Positions 8,779 to 16,969 of a DNA stretch of 64,000 bases are shown piece by piece (position 1 is the first letter of the stretch; every line of letters begins with the position of its first letter). The position numbers were made by a program, and so were the translations under genes. The notes under the pieces are model-generated. The model had not been told where the DNA came from. It saw nothing but the letters and a program-made list of their open reading frames with translations, and made no database searches. The DNA comes from Gammaproteobacteria bacterium (lineage in GTDB: Bacteria > Pseudomonadota > Gammaproteobacteria > Steroidobacterales > Foliamicaceae). The stretch is taken from assembly GCA_009844425.1 (NCBI GenBank), contig VYBN01000017.1, positions 62,001-126,000 on the forward strand, written 5' to 3'.

Positions 8779-9018
8779 ATGCTCACAGTTACTCTGGCTC
8801 AAGCGAAAGCTCGCTTGAGCGAACTTCTGGACAAAGTGGAGACCGGCGAGAAGATTGTCATTACCCGCCGCGGCAAGACGGTCGCGTATCTTTCGCCCAC
8901 TGCCGGTCGCAAAAAGCCGCTCCCGATGCAGGAGTTGGCGGCGTTTCGGGCCACCATGCCGCGATTACGGCGCCCATTAGCCGAGTTGCTACGCGAGATT
9001 CGGGACGCGAGCTTGTGA
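8779..9018 (+). CDS. Phd/YefM-type antitoxin, apparently without a toxin
   Basis: 79 residues. The N-terminal VTLAQAKARLSELLDKVETGEKIVITRRGKTVAYLSP is the DNA-binding Phd/YefM fold. The C-terminal half (LRRPLAELLREIRD) is the usual toxin-wrapping tail of VapB-like partners. The bases after the stop do not open a PIN-domain (VapC) or Doc reading frame, so it appears orphaned. It lies head to head with the broken HAD gene. Confidence 0.8.
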   Translation: MLTVTLAQAKARLSELLDKVETGEKIVITRRGKTVAYLSPTAGRKKPLPMQELAAFRATMPRLRRPLAELLREIRDASL

Positions 9019-9041
9019 GATAGTCAGCTGTCCCGGAAGCT

Positions 9042-9134
9042 CTAATTCGACTCCAGTTTCCTCGTCCAGCTAATACTCCCCGAGATATCCAACCTTGCGA
9101 ACTTCTTGTCGGTGAGGTCGCTCGAAACCTTCAT
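9042..9134 (-). pseudogene. Possible HicA toxin remnant (30 codons)
   Basis: The HicB-like stop overlaps this ATG in an ATGA, the coupling expected of a toxin-antitoxin pair. The first 15 residues (MKVSSDLTDKKFARL) have the length and polarity of a HicA N-terminus. The frame then ends after 30 codons without the GSHxxL motif of HicA. This is a weak, purely visual call. Confidence 0.3.
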
Positions 9135-9343
9135 TCGCCGAAGGCGTCCTCTCTGACGAGGTGCAAGCGGATGCCTCTCGGCACGTCCGCTTCATCGAAG
9201 TGGCAGAGGACGGCATCCCGCGCCATTTCCTTCAACTCGTGCCAGTCCTCGCCTTGGGTGAAAATGCTATGCCCCAGGGCACGCGCTTCGTATCCGCCTT
9301 CCATCAACTCGGTGACCTCGAAAATAATCTCGCTTGTCGCCAT
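9131..9343 (-). CDS. HicB-like antitoxin
   Basis: 70 residues, with the short HicB partial RNase-H-like fold: IIFEVTELMEGGYEARALGHSIFTQGEDW, then ELKEMARDAVLCHFDEADVP. The family acts as antitoxin to the HicA double-stranded-RNA-binding RNase. No intact hicA is seen on either side; only a 30-codon remnant follows. Likely inactive as a module but the reading frame itself is intact. Confidence 0.75.
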   Translation of the reverse strand: MATSEIIFEVTELMEGGYEARALGHSIFTQGEDWHELKEMARDAVLCHFDEADVPRGIRLHLVREDAFGE

Positions 9344-9655
9344 ATGCGTTACATCGTTATCTCGAAGCAGGAAAGACTACAAACGTTCCGCAGCCAGCAT
9401 CTGGATAACGATACTGGGTCGCTGTAGCGAATTTCGTGCGCCGAATGTACGCGGGATGTCACAACGCTGTGTACGTGTAGTCGGTTGGCGCTCGTCCCGT
9501 AGCGTGCAGGTTCCTGTTGGCGTCGAGGGACGGCAGCCGGGCACGGGCCTCGCACCAGCGAGAGACGAATTTCGGCCGAAAGCGGGCGGAGCCCGGCACT
9601 CCCGAGGGAGCCGCTCCCGCCGTTCCCATTCGACCTTACGAAGGAGCACAGCACC
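9344..9655. other. Gene-free stretch between HicB-like gene and small ORF
   Basis: No convincing coding sequence on either strand. It contains one copy of a 20-bp direct repeat and, near its right end, an AAGGAG ribosome-binding motif for the following short frame. Confidence 0.5.
9523..9542 (+). repeat. 20-bp direct repeat, left copy
   Basis: TCGAGGGACGGCAGCCGGGC is identical to the copy inside the 3' end of the HigA-like gene. The two copies lie in the same orientation and bracket the toxin-antitoxin pair and GIY-YIG gene (about 1.7 kb). Confidence 0.75.
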
Positions 9656-9793
9656 ATGCAGGCCGCACACGCACCACGCGGCGACGCGCGCACCTATCTC
9701 ATCGATTTCGTCGGCGGCGGCCTCGATGGCGAGCGCTACGTGGTCGAAACGGGCGAGTACTGGAATCGACTGACAAATGATGTATCATTATGA
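9656..9793 (+). CDS. Small hypothetical protein (45 aa)
   Basis: Unrecognised. ATG preceded by AAGGAG at a spacing of 9 nt. The product begins MQAAHAPRGDARTYLIDFV, and the stop lies within the palindrome in front of the DUF4258 gene. It could be a truncated remnant or an upstream leader frame. Listed because the ribosome site is good; there is no homology support. Confidence 0.3.
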   Translation: MQAAHAPRGDARTYLIDFVGGGLDGERYVVETGEYWNRLTNDVSL

Positions 9794-9798
9794 TACAT
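9780..9798. promoter_or_regulatory. Palindromic operator at the start of the toxin-antitoxin pair
   Basis: ATGTATCA-TTA-TGATACAT is a perfect 8-bp inverted repeat with a 3-nt spacer. It overlaps the start codon of the DUF4258 gene and stands out as AT-rich in GC-rich surroundings. This is the position where an HTH antitoxin would bind to autorepress the operon; that role is inferred. Confidence 0.6.
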
Positions 9799-10138
9799 GT
9801 CGTCTGGAGAGTCGGACTGCTGGAGCATCTCGGAGGCCGAGGCGCGTCTCCACGCATACGCCGCCCTCGGGAACGACGGACTTGAGTTGGCCCTTACGCG
9901 CCATGCCGCGGAACGCATGGAGGAAAGGGGCATCATCGTTTCAGACATACTGGATGTCCTTGCGGCAGGCCGCATTGACGATGAACCGACGGCGTCCACT
10001 CGTCCAGGCTACTGCAAGTACAGGATTTGCGGAAAATCCCCCAACTCGGGTGGCAGGGAAATCTGCCTGGTTGTAATTCCGGACCCAGGCAGGCCCGCCA
10101 TAAAGCTGATCACGGTAATGTGGAAGGATGTGCGATGA
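9797..10138 (+). CDS. DUF4258-domain putative toxin
   Basis: 113 residues. The core LTRHAAERMEERGIIVSDILDVLAAG, the GYCKYRI segment and LVVIPDPGRPAIKLITVMW match the DUF4258 pattern, a small RelE/MqsR-like fold often encoded next to HTH antitoxins. Its stop overlaps the next start (ATGA), so the two are translated together. Toxin activity is inferred from family context, not from a recognisable catalytic residue. Confidence 0.7.
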   Translation: MSSGESDCWSISEAEARLHAYAALGNDGLELALTRHAAERMEERGIIVSDILDVLAAGRIDDEPTASTRPGYCKYRICGKSPNSGGREICLVVIPDPGRPAIKLITVMWKDVR

Positions 10139-10599
10139 ATAGCGAAACCAATGCCTATCACTACACGGAGTGCGGGCTGCCCAACGTGTGGATCCAGGGC
10201 GTGCATGCGGTCGACGACGATGGCGACGAAATCATCCGCATCCCCAACATTCGCGGGCTTCACCGATTGATTGCTCACGCCATCGTCGGATGCGACGGTC
10301 GCCTGACCGGCGCCGAAATGCGATTCCTGCGTTCGGAGATGGGTATGACTCAGACAGAGCTTGCCCGGTTGATTCACCGCAAGCGGCTCACCGTTTCGCG
10401 TTGGGAACGTGAGGAAAGCACGGTGGATGGCGCCGCTGACGCGCTGATTCGCATCTTTGCTGCGCACCGACTGGGGCTGGAGAGCGTTGACGATGACCAA
10501 TTGGAGGCGATCAGCGCGCGGTGCGTCACCACTCCGTGTGCAAAGAGCGACTTGCGGATCGATGGATCGATCCCCGGATCCTATCGTCTCGCAGCTTGA
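10135..10599 (+). CDS. HTH (XRE/MqsA-like) antitoxin
   Basis: 154 residues. The N-terminal part (YHYTECGLPNVWIQGV) is typical of antitoxins paired with DUF4258 toxins. The C-terminal half is a Cro/CI helix-turn-helix: LRSEMGMTQTELARLIHRKR followed by TVSRWEREEST. Probable repressor of its own operon through the palindrome at the upstream gene's start. The chosen ATG gives the overlapping arrangement; an earlier in-frame start lies within the toxin gene. Confidence 0.75.
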   Translation: MNSETNAYHYTECGLPNVWIQGVHAVDDDGDEIIRIPNIRGLHRLIAHAIVGCDGRLTGAEMRFLRSEMGMTQTELARLIHRKRLTVSRWEREESTVDGAADALIRIFAAHRLGLESVDDDQLEAISARCVTTPCAKSDLRIDGSIPGSYRLAA

Positions 10600-10737
10600 T
10601 ACACGCCAAAGTTGAGTCGATAGACAGAGGGCGCGCGGCGCTTCCAGCCGGCTAATCGGTAACGCGGCAAGGTCGGTCAAGCGTCTCCGCACTACAAATC
10701 GTGCTCCGGTCGCCGCGTGTTCTTGACGGATCGACTG

Positions 10738-11169
10738 TTAGCCTGACTGGGGCGCAGAGAAGTTCTCGCGGACGTACTCTTCCAGTCTGGACATTATCTC
10801 GTCTGCGTTCGCAGTGTTGTAGTTGTAGCCAGGTTCGTCATTCAGTAGCCGCCCGCGGTGCCTCTCAATCAGTTCCTTCTCGCGGGGCCATCGGTCCGAT
10901 GTCCGCTCAATCTCGACGAGGATTTCGTAGCCTCTCTCCTCCAGAAGCTGAACCGTGCGCCCTACCTTGAAGTCCGTGTCCACTGCAAAAGAAGCTCTAG
11001 CGTAGTCTCCCAGCCGCGCGGCGATGTTTTCGCTCTGTCCGACGTAGAATGGAATCTTGTCGTCTCCCCTAGCGGCGTAGATCACGTAAACGCCGCTGCC
11101 GCTGCATTTGGAGAGGTACTTGGAGAGGTTGACCCAGTCTGACTCAGTCGGGCTTGCGGTCGTTTCCAT
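10738..11169 (-). CDS. GIY-YIG domain protein
   Basis: 143 residues. The GIY-YIG nuclease core is visible as GVYVIYAARGDDKIPFYVGQ with the following helix ENIAARLGDYARA, including the conserved Arg, and a downstream EKELIERHRGRLLND with a possible metal-binding Glu. The variant motif (GVY...YVG) occurs in stand-alone members of unknown role as well as in endonucleases. No partner gene is obvious; it lies between toxin-antitoxin fragments in the accessory patch. Confidence 0.7.
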   Translation of the reverse strand: METTASPTESDWVNLSKYLSKCSGSGVYVIYAARGDDKIPFYVGQSENIAARLGDYARASFAVDTDFKVGRTVQLLEERGYEILVEIERTSDRWPREKELIERHRGRLLNDEPGYNYNTANADEIMSRLEEYVRENFSAPQSG

Positions 11170-11193
11170 CGGCTCCTGACTCCCTCACAATAT

Positions 11194-11487
11194 CTAACAT
11201 CTTTCTCCCAGCATCGAGGGACGGCAGCCGGGCGATAGCTCGCCGTTCTTTTGTTCGGCCAGCCGCAACTCGTAGAGATTTTGGAGATTAAGCCAGAACT
11301 CGCCGGAGGTGCCGAAGAAACGGCCCAGGCGCAGGACGGTATCGCCGGTTACGGAGCGCCGGCCGTTGAGAATCTCGGTGATCCGATTCACGGGAACCTC
11401 AATCCGCCGCGCCAACTCCGCCGCGCTCATTTCGAGCGCGTCAAGGTCCTCGCGCAATGTTTCACCGGGATGTATGGGTTCACGCAT
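11194..11487 (-). CDS. higA: HigA-type antitoxin with altered C-terminus
   Basis: 97 residues. IHPGETLREDLDALEMSAAE and the helix-turn-helix ELARRIEVPVNRITEILNGR with GDTVLRLGRFFGTSGEFWLN are diagnostic of HigA/VapI antitoxins. After EQKNGE the sequence departs from the family and ends SPGCRPSMLGERC. That tail is encoded by the 20-bp repeat and following bases, which suggests a recombination event replaced the last dozen residues. Only a fragment of higB remains upstream, so it is an orphan. Ribosome site GAGGAGG precedes the ATG. Confidence 0.82.
   Translation of the reverse strand: MREPIHPGETLREDLDALEMSAAELARRIEVPVNRITEILNGRRSVTGDTVLRLGRFFGTSGEFWLNLQNLYELRLAEQKNGELSPGCRPSMLGERC
11214..11233 (+). 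repeat. 20-bp direct repeat, right copy
   Basis: Identical to the left copy near 9.5 kb. Read on the minus strand it supplies the aberrant C-terminal codons of the HigA-like gene. Confidence 0.75.
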
Positions 11488-11500
11488 TTCGTTCCTCCTC

Positions 11501-11551
11501 TCAATGATAGTCCACGATTTCCACTTGAAGAGCTGTTGCGTGGTGAAAGTT
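11501..11551 (-). pseudogene. HigB toxin remnant (C-terminal end only)
   Basis: Upstream of higA the minus-strand frame reads NFHHATALQVEIVDYH and stops. The ending VEIVDYH matches the usual HigB terminus (VDLVDYH type). Everything N-terminal to this is missing, because the frame runs straight into the 3' end of tRNA-Asn. higB-higA order and spacing are as expected for an intact module, so the toxin was probably lost by a deletion or integration at the tRNA. Confidence 0.6.
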
Positions 11552-11554
11552 AGA

Positions 11555-11630
11555 TGGCTCCCCGGGCCGGACTCGAACCAGCGACCAATTGGTTAACAGC
11601 CAACCGCTCTACCTACTGAGCTACCGGGGA
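11555..11630 (-). tRNA. tRNA-Asn (GTT anticodon)
   Basis: 76-nt cloverleaf: acceptor stem TCCCCGG / CCGGGGA, D-loop TAGCTCAGTAGGTAGAGC, anticodon loop CTGTTAA with GTT, T-arm GGTTCGAGTCC, and an encoded CCA. Its 3' end abuts the accessory patch with toxin-antitoxin fragments, a common integration target. Confidence 0.95.
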
Positions 11631-11662
11631 AGCGTGGCGCGATTTTAGCCGGATCGGGCGCT

Positions 11663-12847
11663 TCAGGCGAGCAATCTGCCGATACGGCTGATGGCTTCCT
11701 TCAGGTCGTCCATGCCGCAGGCGAAGGAGAACCGCAGGTGGCCTTCGGCGCCGAAGGCCGCGCCGGGCACCAGTGCGACCTCGGCCTCGGAAAGAATCAA
11801 CTCGGCCATCTGCGTGTCGTTGTCCAGCCCCTTGGCACGGATTGCCTCGCGCGCATCGGCAAACAGGTAAAAGGCCCCCTGGGCCGGAGCGCAACGCATT
11901 CCCGGAAGCGCGTTGACGGCCTCGTACATGTATTCGTAGCGCTCCCTGAAGGCGTCGCGCATCGTGGCGAGAATCGACTGGTCGCCCTCCAGCGCGGCGG
12001 CCGCGGCCGCCTGCGAGATGCTGCAGGGATTGGAAGTGCTCTGGCTGCACAGTTTGCGCATCGCGTTGACCAGGTCCACGTTCGCCGCCGCGTAGCCGAT
12101 GCGCCAGCCGGTCATCGCGAAGGCCTTGGATACGCCGTTGATCGTGACGATGCGGTCCTGCATCCCGGTCCAGACCTGCGCCGGCGTCAGCCACGGCTCG
12201 TCGCCCCAGTAGATGTGCTCGTAGATGTCGTCGCACACCGCCAATACCTGCTCATGCGCGGCGAGGACCTCGCCCAGCGCTTCGAGCTCGGCGCGGGTGT
12301 AGCTGACGCCCGTGGGGTTGTTCGGCGTATTGAAGAAGATCAGCCGGGTGCGCTCGGTGATCGCCTGTTCGATCTGCTCCGGCGTCACCTTGTAGCCGGC
12401 TTCCAGTCCGGCGGACACGACCACCGGCTGGCCGTCGCACAGCTTGACGATGTCGGGGTAGGACACCCAGTAGGGCGCCAGCACGATGGCCTCGTCGCCG
12501 GGGTTCAGCACTGCCGCGCAGATGTTGTACAGCACCTGCTTGGCGCCGGCCCCCACGCTGATCTGGCCGGGTTCGAAGTCCAGCCTGTTATCGCGCTCGA
12601 ACTTGTTGCAGATGGCCTGCTTGAGCGCTGGTGTGCCGTCGGCGGCCGTGTAGCGCGTGTCGCCGGACTCCATGGCCTGAACCGCCGCGGCGCAAACATG
12701 CTCCGGCGTGTCGAAGTCGGGCTCGCCCGCGCTCAGGCTGAGCACGTTCCGGCCCGCCGCGCGCATTTCGCGGGCAAGGGACGATACGGCAATGGTGGCT
12801 GACGGCTTGACGCGTTGAACACGCTCGGAAAGCTGGACGGTAGTCAT
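11663..12847 (-). CDS. Aspartate aminotransferase (class I, PLP)
   Basis: Fold-type I aminotransferase of the AspC/AatA subgroup I-gamma, exchanging amino groups between aspartate and 2-oxoglutarate. 394 residues, the expected length. [15 protein letters not shown], the [11 protein letters not shown] Asn motif, CDDIYEHI and the PLP lysine in [16 protein letters not shown] are all present. The C-terminal [17 protein letters not shown] carries the substrate-carboxylate arginine region. Starts with ATG; divergent from uvrB with about 70 nt between them. Confidence 0.92.
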   Translation of the reverse strand: MTTVQLSERVQRVKPSATIAVSSLAREMRAAGRNVLSLSAGEPDFDTPEHVCAAAVQAMESGDTRYTAADGTPALKQAICNKFERDNRLDFEPGQISVGAGAKQVLYNICAAVLNPGDEAIVLAPYWVSYPDIVKLCDGQPVVVSAGLEAGYKVTPEQIEQAITERTRLIFFNTPNNPTGVSYTRAELEALGEVLAAHEQVLAVCDDIYEHIYWGDEPWLTPAQVWTGMQDRIVTINGVSKAFAMTGWRIGYAAANVDLVNAMRKLCSQSTSNPCSISQAAAAAALEGDQSILATMRDAFRERYEYMYEAVNALPGMRCAPAQGAFYLFADAREAIRAKGLDNDTQMAELILSEAEVALVPGAAFGAEGHLRFSFACGMDDLKEAISRIGRLLA

Positions 12848-12917
12848 GATCGGGCTCGCTTGTTTCTGCGGGGCGTATTTTATCGGCGCGCCCCGCCGGA
12901 AATGCTACAGTGCCGGC

Positions 12918-14954
12918 ATGAATGCGGACCGCTTCGAACTACAGGCCGATTTCGAGCTGGCGGGCGATCAGCCGCAGGCCGTTGAAGGGCTTTGCGAGGG
13001 ACTCGATGCGGGTCTGGCGCGTCAGACGCTGCTGGGCGTGACCGGGTCCGGCAAGACCTACACGCTGGCCAGCGTCGTGGCCCGCCAGCAGCGACCGGCG
13101 CTGGTGCTGGCGCCCAACAAGACGCTGGCGGCCCAGCTCTACGGCGAGTTTCGGGATTTCTTCCCGCAAAACCGAGTCGAGTATTTCGTTTCGTACTACG
13201 ACTACTACCAGCCCGAAGCATACGTGCCGTCCACCGACACCTACATCGAAAAGGACGCGTCGATCAACCAGCACATCGAGCAGATGCGGCTGTCGGCGAC
13301 CAAGGCGCTGATGGAGCGCAAGGACACGATCGTGGTGGCCACCGTTTCTGCGATCTACGGCCTGGGCGATCCGGACACCTACTTCCAGATGATCCTGCAC
13401 CTGGTGCGGGGCGACCGGGTCAATCAGCGGGACCTGCTTAGGCGCCTGGCGGACCTTCAATACACGCGCAACGAGGCTGAACTGAGGCAGGGCACCTTCC
13501 GGGTGCGCGGCGATGTCCTCGACGTGTTTCCCGCCGAGTCCGAGCGCGAAGCGGTCCGCGTTCAGCTCTTCGACGACGAAGTCGAGGACATCCGCTACTT
13601 TGATCCGCTGACGGGCGAAATGGGCCGCCGCGTGCCGCGCGTCACCATCTACCCGAAGACGCACTACGTGACGCCGCGCGAGACCCTGGAGGGCGCGGTG
13701 GACAAGATCAGAAGGGAGCTCAGGGAGCGCCTGACGCTCCTGCGCTCGGAGCAGCGGCTGGTGGAGGCTCAGCGGCTGGAGCAGCGCACGCTGTTCGACA
13801 TCGAAATGATGCTCGAAGTCGGCTATTGCACCGGAATCGAGAACTACAGCCGCTACCTGTCCGGCCGGAACGCCGGCGAGCCGCCGCCGTGCCTGTTCGA
13901 CTACGTGCCGGCCAATGCGTTGCTGTTCGTGGACGAGAGCCACGTGACGCTGCCGCAACTGGGCGGCATGTTCCGCGGCGACCGTTCGCGCAAGGAAACG
14001 CTCGTGCAGTATGGCTTCCGGCTGCCGTCGGCGCTTGACAACCGCCCCTTGCGGTTCAGGGAGTTCGAACGGATCTCGCCGCAGACCATATACGTCTCGG
14101 CGACGCCCGGCCCGTTCGAGCACGAACATTCCGACGCGCTGGTGGAGCAGGTCGTGCGGCCCACCGGGCTGATCGACCCGCGGGTCGAAGTGCGCCCCGC
14201 GTCACGCCAGGTCGATGACGTGCTGTCCGAGATCGCACTGCGCGTCGAGAGCAATGAGCGGGTGCTGATCACCACGCTGACCAAGCGCATGGCGGAGGAC
14301 CTGACGGAGTTCCTCGAGGAGCACGGCGTCCGGGTCCGCTACCTGCATTCCGATATCGATACGGTGGAACGGGTCGAGATCATCCGCGACCTGCGCCTGG
14401 GCGCCTTCGACGTACTGGTGGGCATCAACCTCCTGCGGGAGGGCCTGGACATGCCCGAGGTGTCGCTGGTCGCGATCTTCGACGCCGACAAGGAGGGCTT
14501 TCTGCGCTCCGAACGCTCGCTGATCCAGACCATCGGGCGGGCGGCTCGCAACCTCAACGGCATGGCCATCCTGTACGCGGACAGGCGCACCGGGGCGATC
14601 CGGGGGGCGCTGGACGAAACCAACCGCCGGCGCGGCAAGCAGCTTGCGTTCAACGAGGAGCGGGGCATCCAGCCGCGCGGCATTCAGAAGGACGTGCCCG
14701 ACATCATGGAGGGGGCGGTGGTCCGGGGCCGGAGACGCCGCGGGCCTGCGCGAAGGGTGGCGGAACGCGTGTCCGAATACCGGGCGCTGACGCCGGAACA
14801 GGTGATGAAAAAGATCAAGCAGCTCGAAAAGCGCATGTACCGGCACGCCCAGGACCTCGAATTCGAGGAAGCGGCGGCGCTGCGCGACGAAATCCTGCTG
14901 CTGCGGCGCGACGGCCTCGGCCTGCCGGACTCCGACCGGGCCCTGGCTTCCTGA
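12918..14954 (+). CDS. uvrB: Excinuclease ABC subunit B
   Basis: Damage-verification helicase of nucleotide excision repair. Walker [18 protein letters not shown], the beta-hairpin region [25 protein letters not shown] split over conserved tyrosines, [10 protein letters not shown], helicase motif V and VI ([33 protein letters not shown]). A C-terminal UVR domain for UvrC contact ([20 protein letters not shown]) is present. The ATG gives 678 residues (E. coli 673). A longer frame from 12846 would add a 24-residue tail overlapping the divergent gene's start and is rejected. Confidence 0.96.
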   Translation: MNADRFELQADFELAGDQPQAVEGLCEGLDAGLARQTLLGVTGSGKTYTLASVVARQQRPALVLAPNKTLAAQLYGEFRDFFPQNRVEYFVSYYDYYQPEAYVPSTDTYIEKDASINQHIEQMRLSATKALMERKDTIVVATVSAIYGLGDPDTYFQMILHLVRGDRVNQRDLLRRLADLQYTRNEAELRQGTFRVRGDVLDVFPAESEREAVRVQLFDDEVEDIRYFDPLTGEMGRRVPRVTIYPKTHYVTPRETLEGAVDKIRRELRERLTLLRSEQRLVEAQRLEQRTLFDIEMMLEVGYCTGIENYSRYLSGRNAGEPPPCLFDYVPANALLFVDESHVTLPQLGGMFRGDRSRKETLVQYGFRLPSALDNRPLRFREFERISPQTIYVSATPGPFEHEHSDALVEQVVRPTGLIDPRVEVRPASRQVDDVLSEIALRVESNERVLITTLTKRMAEDLTEFLEEHGVRVRYLHSDIDTVERVEIIRDLRLGAFDVLVGINLLREGLDMPEVSLVAIFDADKEGFLRSERSLIQTIGRAARNLNGMAILYADRRTGAIRGALDETNRRRGKQLAFNEERGIQPRGIQKDVPDIMEGAVVRGRRRRGPARRVAERVSEYRALTPEQVMKKIKQLEKRMYRHAQDLEFEEAAALRDEILLLRRDGLGLPDSDRALAS

Positions 14955-14979
14955 TACTGGCCGGGGCCGGGACGGTAAC

Positions 14980-14985
14980 TATAAT
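14980..14985 (+). promoter_or_regulatory. Possible -10 element for the dsbC-like gene
   Basis: A perfect TATAAT hexamer in the 58-bp gap after uvrB, 27 nt before the next ATG. No convincing -35 hexamer is visible at 17 nt upstream, so the assignment is tentative. Confidence 0.35.
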
Positions 14986-15012
14986 TTCCGCATAGACCAT
15001 AGAGTGACAAGC

Positions 15013-15753
15013 ATGAAGACGATATCCATCAGGCGCATCGCACCGCTGATGCTGCTGCTCGCGCCGATCGTTCTGTCCTCCAGCGACTCCGCCGACACCG
15101 ATGCCGATATCGCTTACCTCAAGGAGAAGTATGCGAACGTGGACGATGTGCGCCCAACGCCGGTGCCGGGCCTGTACGAATTGCAGTTCGGCTACCGAAT
15201 CGCCTACGTCGATGCAACAGGGCAGTTCGGGTTCCTGGGGTCGGGCGATCTGCAGAACGTGTCCAACGGCGAGAACCTGACCGAATCGCGCCGCGCCGAC
15301 ATGCGCCGCGAACTGCTGGCGGGCCTGGACGATTGGGACACGCTGGACTTTCTGCCGGACAGGACCGAGCACGAATTGCTCGTCTTCACCGACGTGGATT
15401 GCGGCTATTGCCGAAGGTTGCACCAGCAGATGGCCGAATATCACGAACTGGGCATCGGGGTGCGCTACGTGGCCTTCCCCCGCTCGGGACCGGACACCGA
15501 CAGCTGGACCACGATGCAGTCGATCTGGTGTTCCGGCGATCGCAACGCCGCGCTGACCGTGGCGAAGGCCGGTGGCTTCGTGCCCGAGCGGCAATGCGAT
15601 TCCGTTTCCGTGGAGCGGCACTTCGAACTGGGACGGGAAATCGGACTGAGCGGCACGCCGGCGCTACTGACCCCCGGCGGCGAACTGATCCCCGGCTACG
15701 TGCCGCCCATTCGCCTGGCCGCGATCCTCAACGAAGAGACGGTTTCCGAGTAG
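15013..15753 (+). CDS. dsbC: DsbC/DsbG-like periplasmic thiol:disulfide interchange protein
   Basis: Disulfide isomerase of the periplasm. 246 residues: a signal peptide (ISIRRIAPLMLLLAPIVLSS), an N-terminal dimerisation domain with GLYELQFGYRIAYVD and GDLQNVSNGENLTE, and a thioredoxin-like domain with active site FTDVDCGYCRRLHQQM (CGYC as in DsbC). The cis-proline loop is GLSGTPALLTPGGELIPGY. GTG at 15004 is an alternative start three codons upstream; ATG is preferred as it directly precedes the basic signal-peptide start. Its electron donor (DsbD) is not in the window. Confidence 0.88.
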   Translation: MKTISIRRIAPLMLLLAPIVLSSSDSADTDADIAYLKEKYANVDDVRPTPVPGLYELQFGYRIAYVDATGQFGFLGSGDLQNVSNGENLTESRRADMRRELLAGLDDWDTLDFLPDRTEHELLVFTDVDCGYCRRLHQQMAEYHELGIGVRYVAFPRSGPDTDSWTTMQSIWCSGDRNAALTVAKAGGFVPERQCDSVSVERHFELGREIGLSGTPALLTPGGELIPGYVPPIRLAAILNEETVSE

Positions 15754-15759
15754 CCTGGG

Positions 15760-15815
15760 GAGAGGGCACTGCCCTCTCGGCGTCCGGGCCCTCCGCGAAG
15801 GCGAGAAACCTTCGC
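15760..15815. repeat. GC-rich palindromic repeat, copy B (two hairpins)
   Basis: GAGAGGGC-ACT-GCCCTCTC is followed by a second hairpin GCGAAGG / CCTTCGC. It lies between the convergent dsbC-like and fdxA genes. There is no T-run, so it is not a classic terminator on its own, though it may act as one in both directions. Modular similarity to copies A, C and D. Confidence 0.55.
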
Positions 15816-15837
15816 TGCTGCAAACCGTGCGAATCAG

Positions 15838-16161
15838 TCAGCGTTCGAGGTACTGGAGTTTGTCGGGGGTCTCGCGCCAGTCGTCGGCGTCGGGTGGCGG
15901 TTCGCCTGCCTCGGTGATGACCGGCCATTCCTGCGACAGTTCGGCGTTCAGCTCCAGGAACTGCTCCTGGCCGGCTGGAATCTCGTCCTCGGAAACGATG
16001 GCGTCCACCGGGCATTCCGGTTCGCACAGCGTGCAGTCGATGCATTCCTCCGGGTCGATCACGAGCATGTTGGGGCCCTCGTGGAAGCAGTCCACGGGGC
16101 AGACTTCCACGCAGTCCATCAGTTTGCACTTGATGCAGCTTTCCAGTACCAGGAAGGTCAT
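15838..16161 (-). CDS. fdxA: 7Fe ferredoxin FdxA
   Basis: Small electron carrier with one 3Fe-4S and one 4Fe-4S cluster. [18 protein letters not shown] and [16 protein letters not shown] give the cysteine pattern of the Azotobacter FdI family, and 107 residues is the normal length. The conserved C-terminal tail ending in the D-W-x-x-x-P-D-K region is present ([17 protein letters not shown]). Monocistronic here; the frequent neighbour mutS is not beside it. Confidence 0.93.
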   Translation of the reverse strand: MTFLVLESCIKCKLMDCVEVCPVDCFHEGPNMLVIDPEECIDCTLCEPECPVDAIVSEDEIPAGQEQFLELNAELSQEWPVITEAGEPPPDADDWRETPDKLQYLER

Positions 16162-16207
16162 TGATCAGGTATTCCGAGAGTTTTCCGGCGCCAATCCCTA
16201 ATGATAT

Positions 16208-16756
16208 TCAATCCGGAGCGCCGGGACGAACCGCATCCAGGACCAGGCCCTTCTCCGGACCTTCCAGGTAGCGGCGCAGCGCGATGATGCCGCTTCGAAA
16301 GGCAATGCTGTCGAAGGGAATTTCGTCAGGCGCGAAAAGGCGGACATCGAGCGACTCGACACCGGGCTCGAACTGGCCGTTGATGACTTCCGCCCTGAAG
16401 AAGAAGTGCACCTGGCCCGCGCGCGGCACATCCACAATCGAAAAGAGTTCGCCCAGGCGGACCTCGGCGCAGGCTTCCTCCCGGGTTTCGCGCAACGCGG
16501 CTTCTTCCAGGGTCTCGTCGAGTTCCATGAACCCGGCCGGAACGGTCCAGTAGCCCAATCGGGGATCGATGGCCCGCCGGCATAACAGAATGCGCCCCTT
16601 GTACTCCGGCACGCAGCCCACGACCGGAATGGGATTGCGGTAATGGATGAAGTTGCATACCGGGCACACTTCACGCTCTCGGTCTTCGCCTTCCGGAATA
16701 CGGCTGGTCACGGGCGCGCCGCACTGGCCGCAGAACTTGTTGGGAGGCGCAGGCAC
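16208..16756 (-). CDS. Nudix hydrolase with N-terminal zinc ribbon
   Basis: 182 residues. The zinc ribbon CGQCGAPV ... CPVCNFIHYRNP is followed by a Nudix box GFMELDETLEEAALRETREEA with the REExxE-type core RETREEACAE. Resembles NudC/ADP-sugar type pyrophosphatases acting on nucleoside-diphosphate derivatives, but lacks the SQPWPFPxS signature of NADH pyrophosphatase, so the substrate is not assigned. GTG start. Precedes tRNA-Leu on the other side. Confidence 0.85.
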   Translation of the reverse strand: MPAPPNKFCGQCGAPVTSRIPEGEDREREVCPVCNFIHYRNPIPVVGCVPEYKGRILLCRRAIDPRLGYWTVPAGFMELDETLEEAALRETREEACAEVRLGELFSIVDVPRAGQVHFFFRAEVINGQFEPGVESLDVRLFAPDEIPFDSIAFRSGIIALRRYLEGPEKGLVLDAVRPGAPD

Positions 16757-16806
16757 GGGGTTTTCCGAGGGCGTTCGATCGAGGTGAAGAATTTGATTTC
16801 GGACGG

Positions 16807-16890
16807 TGCCGGGAGCGAGACTCGAACTCGCACGGGTTTCACCCCGCCGGATTTTGAGTCCGGTGCGTCTACCAATTCCGCCATCCCGGC
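16807..16890 (-). tRNA. tRNA-Leu (CAA anticodon)
   Basis: 84-nt class II tRNA: acceptor GCCGGGA / TCCCGGC, anticodon loop ACTCAAAA with CAA, a long variable arm (GGCGGGGTGAAACCCGT region) and T-arm GAGTTCGAGTCTC. The terminal CCA is not encoded (the genome reads CCG after the discriminator A). Confidence 0.93.
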
Positions 16891-16969
16891 GCCGGAACGG
16901 AAGGATACACTAGTGCGTTGCAACACAGTGCATTGCAACCATACGCAAGGGAATCGCATCTATCCGAGC

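Noticed and set aside
12846-12917. uvrB start at 12846
   Set aside because: Adds 24 unrelated residues and overlaps the divergent aminotransferase start; MNADRFELQ at 12918 fits UvrB.
15760-15778. Hairpin after the dsbC-like gene as a rho-independent terminator
   Set aside because: Stem is strong but no T-run follows on either strand; it fits the palindromic repeat family better.
16643-16969. In-frame extension of the ECF sigma gene to 16643
   Set aside because: It would read through tRNA-Leu and antisense to the Nudix gene; the ATG at 16970 gives the normal length.
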